A stretch of 64,000 nt of DNA from positions 1 to 64,000 of the forward strand of contig SVBN01000005.1 of the NCBI GenBank assembly GCA_015058875.1. Direction: 5' to 3'. Position numbers and translations under genes: made by a program. Source of the DNA: Erysipelotrichaceae bacterium. Lineage in GTDB: Bacteria > Bacillota_I > Bacilli_A > Erysipelotrichales > Erysipelotrichaceae. Shown here piece by piece: positions 35,682-45,111 of the stretch. How positions within the stretch are numbered: the first letter of the stretch is position 1; the number at the start of each line of letters is the position of its first letter. Below the pieces are notes generated by a model. It worked only from the letters and a program-made list of their open reading frames with translations. It was not told where the DNA came from and did not search any database.

Positions 35682-37513
35682 GAGTTCATGCACGCCGTCA
35701 GTTCTTCCGCACACGGATTGTTTTCCAGGCGTTTCAGCAGTCTTCTGTCACAGGCTGTTTTCGTAATGCCGTCGATGATCCGCAGCCGCTGCGGATCGTC
35801 CGCAGATGTGGACACAAAGAATACGAACCGGACTTTCCCGTTTTCCCACCGCACCGGTTTCTTCAGAATATATACCAGCAGAACGGTCTGTTCCGGCAGA
35901 CAGTCATACGGATGCGGCAGAGCGCATTCATTGCCGATTTCCGTCGCCGACATTTCCTCCCGCTTCACAAGATTCTCATACAGCGCTTCCGCACTCGCAA
36001 AATACTGTCCCGCCCGTTCCGCAATATCCTTAAGGATTTCTTCCCTGTTTCTGAACTGCACTCCGGAAATGATCTGCCCGTCCGAAATGATACCCGTCCG
36101 CTTTTCCGCTTCGTGTTCCAGGAATTCACGGATTCTCCCGCTGCTTGCCGTATCAAGGGAAGGATGGATCAGAATAACGGGAATCGCGGTTTCAAACGGT
36201 ATGGCAACAGTCGAAAAGATGCACCGGTAGCCGCTCAGGTCCCTGTCGCGCAGAGCAACGGATGAACCGAAATCAATATTTGCGGCATCCAGTCCGAATT
36301 CATGGACCAGCTGATATTGCAGTATTCTGGCGGTTCCCCTGCCGGTGGAGCATACCAGCAGATACCTGTTTTCCTTCTTCTGTTCACTACGGTTCTCGGA
36401 TTCCAGATTGCTGAGCTCGAGGGAAAAGTGCATCGCCAGATAGCTGCATTCCTGATTATTCATATCATATCCGTATGCCTCACGGATCACTTCACCGGCA
36501 ACCAGAGCCAGATCATATCCCATGGTCATTTCCCTGCGTACCTGCTCAAACAGCGGATTCTCCTGCGGGATATGATATTTCAGCCGTATCAGCATCGGCT
36601 GCAGATGCAGTGCCAGGTTGACTATCAGATCAAAGCGGCCTGTCAGATCAATTCCTTTGACTTCCCGGATCCGCTCAAGGATCTGATGCGTCAGTTCCAT
36701 CACATTCTCATCCAGCTCGCTGTTTTCCGTAATCACTTCCTTGCCCAGAAGATGCAGAAGAACGTAATTCACCTCTTCCTGCGGAATATCCACATGGAAA
36801 TCTTCAGAAATCCGGGCAATCAGTTCATGAGCGATTTTCTCCTGCACCGGATAAGACTGATTCAGCACGATCGGTTCCATAATAAACTGATTCTCGTGCA
36901 CACGCTTCACGGTAATCAGAAGATGATAAACAAGATTATTGAAATTCAGATCCGAAATTTCATAATCATTCTCCTGCAGTATTTCATACAGTGCTTTCTG
37001 CATCTTCTGTTCCGAATGGGTATCTTCCATTTCACCTGTCAGCGACCTTGCATAGCACAGCCGCTTATTCTTTTCGGATCCATCAATCCGTATTCCGTAT
37101 TTCGGCCGTGCTGTCAGTTCCAGATCAAACCCGGCAAGTTCTTCCTTGACTGCTTTGATGATTCTGTCCATTGCGGTCCGGGAAACGAAAAACTGATCGG
37201 CAAGATCGTCAATGCGGACATAATCGTTCCGGTTAAGAAGATCATAAAGAACTTCTTTCTTCATCTCTTCCGAGGCATCGCTGCCGCTGAATGCGGCGGA
37301 AAACGCGCTGCTGTCATGGATGATCAAACGGACGTCCCTGCGGAATGAGCTTTCCAGCGAGAAACCTTCCGCTCTGTTCTCAGGTGCGCTCTCTTTCAGA
37401 ATCTGACGGATATAGCGGGGTGTGAATCCGGTACGTTCCGCCAGTTCCTGTACCGGAAGCGCCGCATTTTCCGCAGACAGAATTCTGACAATTTCCTTTA
37501 CCGAGTCTTTCAT
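35678..37513 (-). CDS. BglG/LicR-type PTS-regulated transcriptional activator (HTH, PRD, IIB-like, EIIA domains)
   Basis: N-terminal HTHs; PRD regions with conserved His; LLVCSTGRGTARIL IIB-like; C-terminal EIIA with ECALPHPYD. Confidence 0.88.
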   Translation of the reverse strand: MKDSVKEIVRILSAENAALPVQELAERTGFTPRYIRQILKESAPENRAEGFSLESSFRRDVRLIIHDSSAFSAAFSGSDASEEMKKEVLYDLLNRNDYVRIDDLADQFFVSRTAMDRIIKAVKEELAGFDLELTARPKYGIRIDGSEKNKRLCYARSLTGEMEDTHSEQKMQKALYEILQENDYEISDLNFNNLVYHLLITVKRVHENQFIMEPIVLNQSYPVQEKIAHELIARISEDFHVDIPQEEVNYVLLHLLGKEVITENSELDENVMELTHQILERIREVKGIDLTGRFDLIVNLALHLQPMLIRLKYHIPQENPLFEQVRREMTMGYDLALVAGEVIREAYGYDMNNQECSYLAMHFSLELSNLESENRSEQKKENRYLLVCSTGRGTARILQYQLVHEFGLDAANIDFGSSVALRDRDLSGYRCIFSTVAIPFETAIPVILIHPSLDTASSGRIREFLEHEAEKRTGIISDGQIISGVQFRNREEILKDIAERAGQYFASAEALYENLVKREEMSATEIGNECALPHPYDCLPEQTVLLVYILKKPVRWENGKVRFVFFVSTSADDPQRLRIIDGITKTACDRRLLKRLENNPCAEELTACMNS

Positions 37514-37741
37514 ATTTTTATTTTAACGCGCTGAACGGGACATCCGCACATCTGAAGTTCAATCCCGTCATTTTTCTCAGGAAAGCAGACGATTGTCTGA
37601 GAGAGAAATCTTTCTTCACTTTCCGAAAAAAAGAATATCCTTATCAGATACAGGATATTCTCTGCTTCTTCTGAATCGCCGGAATCACCTCCCGGTTCTC
37701 TTCTTTTCATATTTCTGAAGGTATTTCAGCGGTTTCTGTTC

Positions 37742-37981
37742 TCATTGATCCGCATCTTTATCAGAGATGATTTTCCCAATCTCTTCCGGAGTGAATTCGG
37801 GATACCCATCACAGACAGCCTGAATCGCCTGTTCAGATGATCCGGTCAGTTCAAACAGTGCTTCGTACATTTTTGCCGCATTCTCTCTTTTCACTTCCAT
37901 GAGACCTTCGGCATAACCTTCTGCATAACCTTCAGCTCTTCCAATCTCTTTCCACTCGAGTTCATGCTGTTTCATTTCCAT
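37742..37981 (-). CDS. Stand-alone RpnS-like small protein, tandem partial duplicate of the downstream Rpn C-terminal region
   Basis: 79 aa MEMKQHELEWKEIGRAEGYAEGYAEG... nearly identical at the N-terminus to the internal segment MEMKQHELEWKEIGKAEGLAEG of the neighbouring Rpn ORF; DNA identity begins at GAAGGTACGCT (RBS). Confidence 0.72.
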   Translation of the reverse strand: MEMKQHELEWKEIGRAEGYAEGYAEGLMEVKRENAAKMYEALFELTGSSEQAIQAVCDGYPEFTPEEIGKIISDKDADQ

Positions 37982-38012
37982 ACAGCGTACCTTCTCTCAG
38001 TCTGCAAAATCT

Positions 38013-38300
38013 TTATTGCACTGCAATACTCTCATTCATCTCTGATGACAGGATACTTCTGATCTCTTCAGCGGTGAATTCGGGATACTTATCGCAGACA
38101 GCACGGAAAGCATTTTCTGCAGATCCTGTCATTTCAATCCCTGCCGCATACAGGTTCATCATTCCGCGTCTGCGTTCTTCTGCTTTTCCCTCAGCCAGTC
38201 CTTCAGCTTTACCTTCTGCCAGTCCTTCAGCTTTTCCTTCAGCCAGTCCTTCAGCCTTTCCTATCTCTTTCCACTCAAGTTCATGCTGTTTCATTTCCAT
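38013..38300 (-). CDS. Candidate internal cistron (RpnS-like, 95 aa) in frame within the Rpn gene
   Basis: Internal ATG at 38300 preceded by GGAAGG 8 nt upstream (GGAAGGTACGCTATATG); same RBS/start retained in the 37742-37981 duplicate. Confidence 0.6.
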   Translation of the reverse strand: MEMKQHELEWKEIGKAEGLAEGKAEGLAEGKAEGLAEGKAEERRRGMMNLYAAGIEMTGSAENAFRAVCDKYPEFTAEEIRSILSSEMNESIAVQ

Positions 38301-38912
38301 ATAGCGTACCTTCCATTCCGGATTTCTGCTGTAGTACTGTACGCTTTTATCAATTGCTTCAACGAACTCGTCAGTACCGTCATTATCCCCTGTCAGAACA
38401 TAATCACAGAACGGCACAAGCTCCGGATACTGCTCCCTGTTTTTTCCGGAACAGTTCAGATATATCGTATATCTCTCGTCATCCAGTACTTTTCCCGTCT
38501 CAAGACATACCGTCCTGTATGTGTATACCATTATATCATCCCCGATCATGTCTTTCGGACTGATTATGATCACGTATGTTGCTTTCAGATTGCTGTAATA
38601 CCTGTCGATTTTATTCAGCTGTCTCATATCGTTCATGGAATGATAGTATCTTCCCCTTTTCGGCATGAAGTCACTTCCCCTCACCTGCATCTCAACGATA
38701 TACACAACGCTTCCGTCTTCGGCGCAGATATCCAGACGGATCCCTTTCAGCAGCGGATCTTCATCAACCGTTCTTTCCCTGATGATTGTCAGTCCTTCCA
38801 GGGAAACATCCGGCAGGATCCGTTTCAGAAGCTCCCTCAGTTTTTTCTCATCTTCAAAGACAGTTGTGAACATGAAGTTATTCTGCAGCGATATTTTGAT
38901 CTTTTCAGTCAT
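38013..38912 (-). CDS. Rpn family recombination-promoting nuclease / putative transposase (PD-(D/E)XK)
   Basis: MTEKIKISLQNNFMFTTVFEDEKKLRELLKRILPD...DPLLKGIRLDICAEDGSVVYIVEMQ...KRGRYYHSMNDM; C-terminal GLAEGKAE repeats. Confidence 0.92.
   Translation of the reverse strand: MTEKIKISLQNNFMFTTVFEDEKKLRELLKRILPDVSLEGLTIIRERTVDEDPLLKGIRLDICAEDGSVVYIVEMQVRGSDFMPKRGRYYHSMNDMRQLNKIDRYYSNLKATYVIIISPKDMIGDDIMVYTYRTVCLETGKVLDDERYTIYLNCSGKNREQYPELVPFCDYVLTGDNDGTDEFVEAIDKSVQYYSRNPEWKVRYMEMKQHELEWKEIGKAEGLAEGKAEGLAEGKAEGLAEGKAEERRRGMMNLYAAGIEMTGSAENAFRAVCDKYPEFTAEEIRSILSSEMNESIAVQ
38183..38254 (-). repeat. 24-bp in-frame tandem repeat (3 copies) encoding GLAEGKAE units
   Basis: cttttccctcagccagtccttcag / ctttaccttctgccagtccttcag / cttttccttcagccagtccttcag. 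Confidence 0.88.
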
Positions 38913-39068
38913 CTGATTTACCATCCTTCTGTTAATAACATTTGCCAGAAAAATCAAAAACCACCTGGGCAGCATAAAAAAATTTCACTTTTTTCATCAA
39001 TACAGCAAAAACCGTTTGATTATTGCCTCATATTTCAAAACTTCAAATGATAAGAGATGCTAAGACAC

Positions 39069-39099
39069 AAAAAGATGAAGAACTTCAGCTTCATCTTTT
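39069..39099 (-). terminator. Terminator downstream of the aldo/keto reductase
   Basis: Minus strand GATGAAG-CTGAAGTT-CTTCATCTTTTT. Confidence 0.68.
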
Positions 39100-39130
39100 C
39101 TTCAATATAAGACTAGGGTTGTTCACTGTG

Positions 39131-39982
39131 TCACTCCATGTCCAGAGGAACCTTATGCTTCGGCGCCGGGAATGCATGACTCAGCACATCCAATTCCTGT
39201 TCAGTGAACACAATTTCCGCTGCCTGACGGTTGCTTTCCGCATGCGCCGCTGTCGAAGCTTTCGGAATCGATATCACAAGGTCCTTCTGCATTGTAAATG
39301 CCAGCAGAACCTGCATGATTGTCAGTCCTCTGTTCTCCGCAATCTCTTTCAGTTCCGGAGAGCTGAGCAGTTTCTGTTTCAGTCTTCCGCCCTGTGCGAG
39401 CGGACAGTATGCCATCATCGGGATATGATGCTCTTCCAGCCATGGAAGCAGATCATACTCTACGCCTCTGCTTCCGAGATGATAAAGGACCTGATTCACC
39501 TGACACTGGTCTCCGTCTTTTACTCTGAGCAATTCCTTCATATCTGCCGTGTCAAAATTTGAAACGCCCCAGCGCAGAATCTTTCCCTGCTTTTTCAGTT
39601 CCTCCATGCACGCAACCGTTTCAGCAAGCGGTATGCTTCCCTTCCAGTGCAGAAGATACAGATCCAGATAATCCGTCCCCATCCGCATCAGACTATCCTC
39701 ACAGCTTGCGAAAATATTGTTTCTGCCCGCATTCCATGGATATACCTTGGAAACAAGAAACAGTTTTTCACGCTCATACGGACTGATCGCATCACCGGTC
39801 AGCTCCTCTGCGGCACCATCGCCGTACATCTCTGCCGAGTCAATCAGCGTCATTCCGTGTTCAATGCCCCAGCGCAGTGTTTCAAGTTCACTATGATATT
39901 TTTGTCTGTTTTCGCCCAGGTTCCATGTTCCCTGTCCAAGCTGCGGAACAGCCGTTCCGTCTTTCAATAATACTGCCTTCAT
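39131..39982 (-). CDS. Aldo/keto reductase
   Basis: VPQLGQGTWNLGE...LIDSAEMYGDGAAEEL...YLDLYLLHWKGSIPLAET...RWGVSNFD. Confidence 0.94.
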   Translation of the reverse strand: MKAVLLKDGTAVPQLGQGTWNLGENRQKYHSELETLRWGIEHGMTLIDSAEMYGDGAAEELTGDAISPYEREKLFLVSKVYPWNAGRNNIFASCEDSLMRMGTDYLDLYLLHWKGSIPLAETVACMEELKKQGKILRWGVSNFDTADMKELLRVKDGDQCQVNQVLYHLGSRGVEYDLLPWLEEHHIPMMAYCPLAQGGRLKQKLLSSPELKEIAENRGLTIMQVLLAFTMQKDLVISIPKASTAAHAESNRQAAEIVFTEQELDVLSHAFPAPKHKVPLDME

Positions 39983-40063
39983 AAAACTTCCTTATTCCAA
40001 TTTCATTCTAACCTGCCCGGCGGGGAAACAGATGAGATATGCACTTCGGTTTCTCTCATATTC

Positions 40064-40096
40064 AAAAAACCGGACACTTATGAGCATCCGGTTTAT
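40064..40096 (-). terminator. Terminator of eno
   Basis: Minus strand AAACCGGA...TCCGGTTTTTT. Confidence 0.7.
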
Positions 40097-40117
40097 CTGA
40101 CTAAGATTTAAGAATGA

Positions 40118-41530
<1,413 letters not shown>

Positions 41531-41596
41531 TCAAATACCGAATGCATTATGATTCACGAAGGACAGACAGCTGCCTGTCCTTCGTAGAAACCAGAT

Positions 41597-42349
41597 TTAT
41601 TTTGTTGCGTCAATGATTTCCTTGAAGGAATCAACCTTCAGGGATGCGCCGCCGATCAGTGCACCGTCAATATCCGGGCATGCCATATATTCTTTGATAT
41701 TGGTCGGCTTAACGCTTCCGCCGTACTGTACGCGGACTGCTTCAGCTGTAGCCTCGTCATAGAGGTCCTTCACAGTGTCACGTACGAGCTTGCAGCAGTT
41801 TTCAGCGATTTCCTGGTCAGCGCTCTTGCCTGTTCCGATCGCCCAGATCGGTTCATAAGCGATAACCATCTTCGCAACTTCCTCACCGGTCAGTCCTGCA
41901 AGAGAACCGGCAAGCTGGGACTTGATTACATTCGCTGTTTCGCCTGCATCATACTGAGCTTCTGTCTCACCGATGCAGAGAATCGGAATGATATTGTCCG
42001 CAAGCAGTCTCTTTGCCTTGGCAGCGCATGCAGCGTCTGTTTCAGCATAGTATGTTCTTCTTTCGGAATGGCCGATAATGCAGTAAGTAATACCGACTTC
42101 CTTCAGCATCGGAACAGAAACTTCACCTGTATAGGCACCGCTGTCCTTTTCGTTGCAGTTTTCAGCAGCGATGATCAGGTTCTTTGCGTTCTTTACGCAT
42201 ACGTCCAGATCAACATACGGTGCGCCGATACCGTAATCAGCACCTTCTTCACCGGTCAGAACAGCTTCGATTCCCTTCATAAATTCAAGAGCTTCAGAAG
42301 GTGTCTTGTTCATTTTCCAGTTGCCGACAATAATAGGTTTTCTAGCCAT
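41597..42349 (-). CDS. tpiA: Triosephosphate isomerase
   Basis: MARKPIIVGNWKMNKTP...IIGHSERR...VIAYEPIWAIGTGKSA. Confidence 0.98.
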   Translation of the reverse strand: MARKPIIVGNWKMNKTPSEALEFMKGIEAVLTGEEGADYGIGAPYVDLDVCVKNAKNLIIAAENCNEKDSGAYTGEVSVPMLKEVGITYCIIGHSERRTYYAETDAACAAKAKRLLADNIIPILCIGETEAQYDAGETANVIKSQLAGSLAGLTGEEVAKMVIAYEPIWAIGTGKSADQEIAENCCKLVRDTVKDLYDEATAEAVRVQYGGSVKPTNIKEYMACPDIDGALIGGASLKVDSFKEIIDATK

Positions 42350-42355
42350 GTCTGA

Positions 42356-43534
42356 TTATTTCTCCGGGATGATAGCTACACCCGGGAGCTCCTTTCCTTC
42401 CATATATTCCAGGGAAGCGCCGCCGCCCGTGGAAATGTGAGAGAACTTCTCAGCGAAGCCGAGGTTCTTGGCTGCGGAAGCGGAGTCGCCGCCGCCGATG
42501 ATTGTTGTTGCGCCTTCGAGTTCAGCCAGAGTCTTGCAGACTTCAACTGTACCTACAGCGAAACGAGGATCTTCGAACACGCCCATCGGTCCGTTCCAGA
42601 AGACTGTCTTTGCGCCTTCGAGTTCTTTCTTGAAGAGAGCGATTGTTTCAGGACCGATATCGAGACCCATGAATCCTTCAGGGATTTCACCGGCTTTGAC
42701 TGTCTTGATTTCTGTCGGGTTGGAGAAGTCGTTTGCAACAACTGTGTCAACCGGCAGGATCAGCTTGCCGGCACCCTTTTTCATGAATTCCTTAGCGAGT
42801 TCAACCTTGTCAGCTTCGAGCAGGGAAGTACCGATTTCGCCGCCCTGTGCCTTGGAGAATGTATAGGACATGCCGCCGCCGATGATAACCTTGTCAGCGA
42901 TCTTGAGCAGGTTCTCGATAACACCGATCTTATCGGAAACCTTGGCACCGCCGAGGATTGCAACGAACGGTCTTGCCGGATCATTCAGTGCGCCGCCGAG
43001 CACGTTCAGTTCCTTTTCAACCAGGAAGCCGACTGCTGCAGGCAGATGTGTAGGAATACCTACTGTGGAAGCGTGAGCTCTGTGTACGGAACCGAACGCA
43101 TCGCAGACGAACAGATCGCCCAGGGATGCCCAGTAAGCACCGAGTTCAGGATCGTTTTTGGATTCACCCTTTTCATAACGGGTGTTCTGCATCAGAACAA
43201 TTTCGCCTTCCTTGAGGTTTGCGACTGCTTCTTCGAGTTCAGGGCCGCGGGTTGCATTGACAAACTTGACCGGTGCACTCTGCAGGGAAGCAAGGCAGTC
43301 AGCAACGATGCTCATATCGTTCTTTACCTTGTCTTCGTCTGTCTTAACCTTTCCGAGATGGCTGAGCAGGATAACCTTTGCGCCGTTTTCGGTCAGGTAG
43401 TTGATTGTCGGGAGTGCTGCACGGACACGATTGTCGTCTGTGATTACCCCGTTCTTGTGAGGGACGTTAAAGTCAACACGTACGATGACGCGCTTTCCCT
43501 TAACATCCAGATCTTTGACTGTTACTTTAGACAT
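42356..43534 (-). CDS. pgk: Phosphoglycerate kinase
   Basis: [35 protein letters not shown]...[21 protein letters not shown]. Confidence 0.98.
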   Translation of the reverse strand: MSKVTVKDLDVKGKRVIVRVDFNVPHKNGVITDDNRVRAALPTINYLTENGAKVILLSHLGKVKTDEDKVKNDMSIVADCLASLQSAPVKFVNATRGPELEEAVANLKEGEIVLMQNTRYEKGESKNDPELGAYWASLGDLFVCDAFGSVHRAHASTVGIPTHLPAAVGFLVEKELNVLGGALNDPARPFVAILGGAKVSDKIGVIENLLKIADKVIIGGGMSYTFSKAQGGEIGTSLLEADKVELAKEFMKKGAGKLILPVDTVVANDFSNPTEIKTVKAGEIPEGFMGLDIGPETIALFKKELEGAKTVFWNGPMGVFEDPRFAVGTVEVCKTLAELEGATTIIGGGDSASAAKNLGFAEKFSHISTGGGASLEYMEGKELPGVAIIPEK

Positions 43535-43685
43535 GAAGAATCCTCCTTTTTGCGTAACAATTATATCACCCGGCTATGATCCGCGTAAACGGACACAGGC
43601 TAATTTCGTGTACGGTTTCACAAATTTTTTCAGCCTGCTTCCGTGCAGAATTACCGCGTAATTTCATAATGATTTTTGTCACCGT

Positions 43686-43922
43686 TTACATCAGCCGCCA
43701 GACAAGCAGCGCAATCATTCCGATTCCGATGATCCCGGCTGAAACGGCCATCAGCGTCTGCCGTTCTTTCAGATATTTTACCACTATCCTGGCTGTCAGA
43801 AACACCCAGAATACCGCAAGTATGACAGCCAGAGCCGTAAAGCTCAGTATTCCTGCGGACTGCAGCAGAATCAGTCCCAGCGCCGCGATGCCGATGACCA
43901 GGTTGAATTTCTTTTCATCCAT
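43686..43922 (-). CDS. Small membrane protein of unknown function
   Basis: MDEKKFNLVIGIAALGLILLQSAGILSF...; 78 aa, hydrophobic, start immediately after upstream stop. Confidence 0.55.
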   Translation of the reverse strand: MDEKKFNLVIGIAALGLILLQSAGILSFTALAVILAVFWVFLTARIVVKYLKERQTLMAVSAGIIGIGMIALLVWRLM

Positions 43923-43923
43923 A

Positions 43924-44979
43924 TCAGTATATTTCCACCGCTCCGGGATAAATGCTCCAGACGTTTTTAAACTGCTGGAATCCGATCCAGTACTGTCCTT
44001 CCTGATATCCGGTCGGATCAGCGACAAGGAATGAATTGTTTCCTTCATCATATCCGCACAATACCATCACACACGGGTTGGTACGGTACGTGCCCCACGG
44101 GAATTTTGCCGGCTGCGTCGTCTGGAAGCGGCCGCTCACCCAGACAATTACCGGGTGGGAAGCCATGACTTTTTCGATCAGTTCTTCGGGATCGCATCCG
44201 CTGATATCTTCCGCATTGCCGTAGTTGTTCCCCCACTCCGCCAGGGCGGAAGGAAGAATCGCATCGATCTGGTCGCTGTCTGCCCAGAGATCTCCGGCAA
44301 ATCCGTGTTCCGGATTGCCGTCATAGGAATACGGTATGTTTTTCAGAAATGACGGGAAGTCATAATCCAGGGCATGACCGGACGCCTGCAGCGCCATCAG
44401 CAGGGAAGCGGCTTCCGTGCCGTTCACCACGCCGTAATCATTCTGGCTGATCAGATTCATGATCTTGATTTCGTTATAATTCAGCTCTTTCCACAGCGCG
44501 TGGAACGTGACATCCTCCGTCACTTCAAACGAGCCGGAATACGGTTCCTGATATGCGGTGTCATAGAACCATCCCTGGAAGCTGTAGCCCTCCCTGGCAA
44601 GCGACATGGAAGGCATGGCAAAAACCGATCCGTAAGGCAGTGTTACGGATTCCAGCGGATCGGCACCGCCGGTATCAAACGATATTGTTTTCGTCTGCTT
44701 TGTCCAGCTGGCGTACAGAACGGTATCTTCCGTCACCTTGTCATCTTTATTCCATTTTGCGGAAAGGTCCGGACTGGAATACCATCCGTCGAACGTATAC
44801 CCTTCACGTACCGGATCTTCCACTTCCAGCGTCTGTCCGTATTCCACAGACGCTGCCGGAATCGCTTCGCCGCCGCGGGTATCAAAAGAAACAGAACAGA
44901 CCGTACCTTTCTTACTGTCGGAACAGCCTGTTATTACAGCAACACTGATGATCAGAAACAGCTTCAGTAAACGATGCAT
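43924..44979 (-). CDS. Lipoprotein with two InlB B-repeats and a C39-like domain lacking the expected catalytic residues
   Basis: Lipobox VITGC; repeats VSFDTRGGEAI...GYTFDGWYSS and ISFDTGGADPL...GYSFQGWFYD; C39_2-like fold motifs NDYGVVNGTEAASLLMAL and CVMVLCGYD. Confidence 0.75.
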   Translation of the reverse strand: MHRLLKLFLIISVAVITGCSDSKKGTVCSVSFDTRGGEAIPAASVEYGQTLEVEDPVREGYTFDGWYSSPDLSAKWNKDDKVTEDTVLYASWTKQTKTISFDTGGADPLESVTLPYGSVFAMPSMSLAREGYSFQGWFYDTAYQEPYSGSFEVTEDVTFHALWKELNYNEIKIMNLISQNDYGVVNGTEAASLLMALQASGHALDYDFPSFLKNIPYSYDGNPEHGFAGDLWADSDQIDAILPSALAEWGNNYGNAEDISGCDPEELIEKVMASHPVIVWVSGRFQTTQPAKFPWGTYRTNPCVMVLCGYDEGNNSFLVADPTGYQEGQYWIGFQQFKNVWSIYPGAVEIY

Positions 44980-45061
44980 TGACAATCTCCATGTGTATGC
45001 ATGATCATGCATTTCTTTCTGTATTTTACAACAATTCACAGCATAATTTGCGCCGGACATG

Positions 45062-45102
45062 AAAAAAAGATAAGATTTTCCGTTTCCGGAAAACCTTATC
45101 CT
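45062..45102 (-). terminator. Terminator of glgA
   Basis: Minus strand GATAAGGTTTTCCG-GAAA-CGGAAAATCTTATCTTTTTTT. Confidence 0.85.
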
Positions 45103-45111
45103 TCAATTCAA

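Noticed and set aside
37510-37710. 66-aa minus-strand ORF between the PTS regulator and the RpnS-like ORF
   Set aside because: No recognisable domain and biased composition; could be leader sequence of the PTS regulator. Not strong enough to call a gene.
38183-38254. Repeat cluster as a CRISPR array
   Set aside because: 24-bp units are directly abutting, in frame, with no spacers; it is a coding tandem repeat.
38013-38975. Interpretation of the Rpn gene as an active IS transposase
   Set aside because: Despite the family's putative transposase name, no terminal inverted repeats or target-site duplications were noticed, and the fold is a PD-(D/E)XK nuclease.
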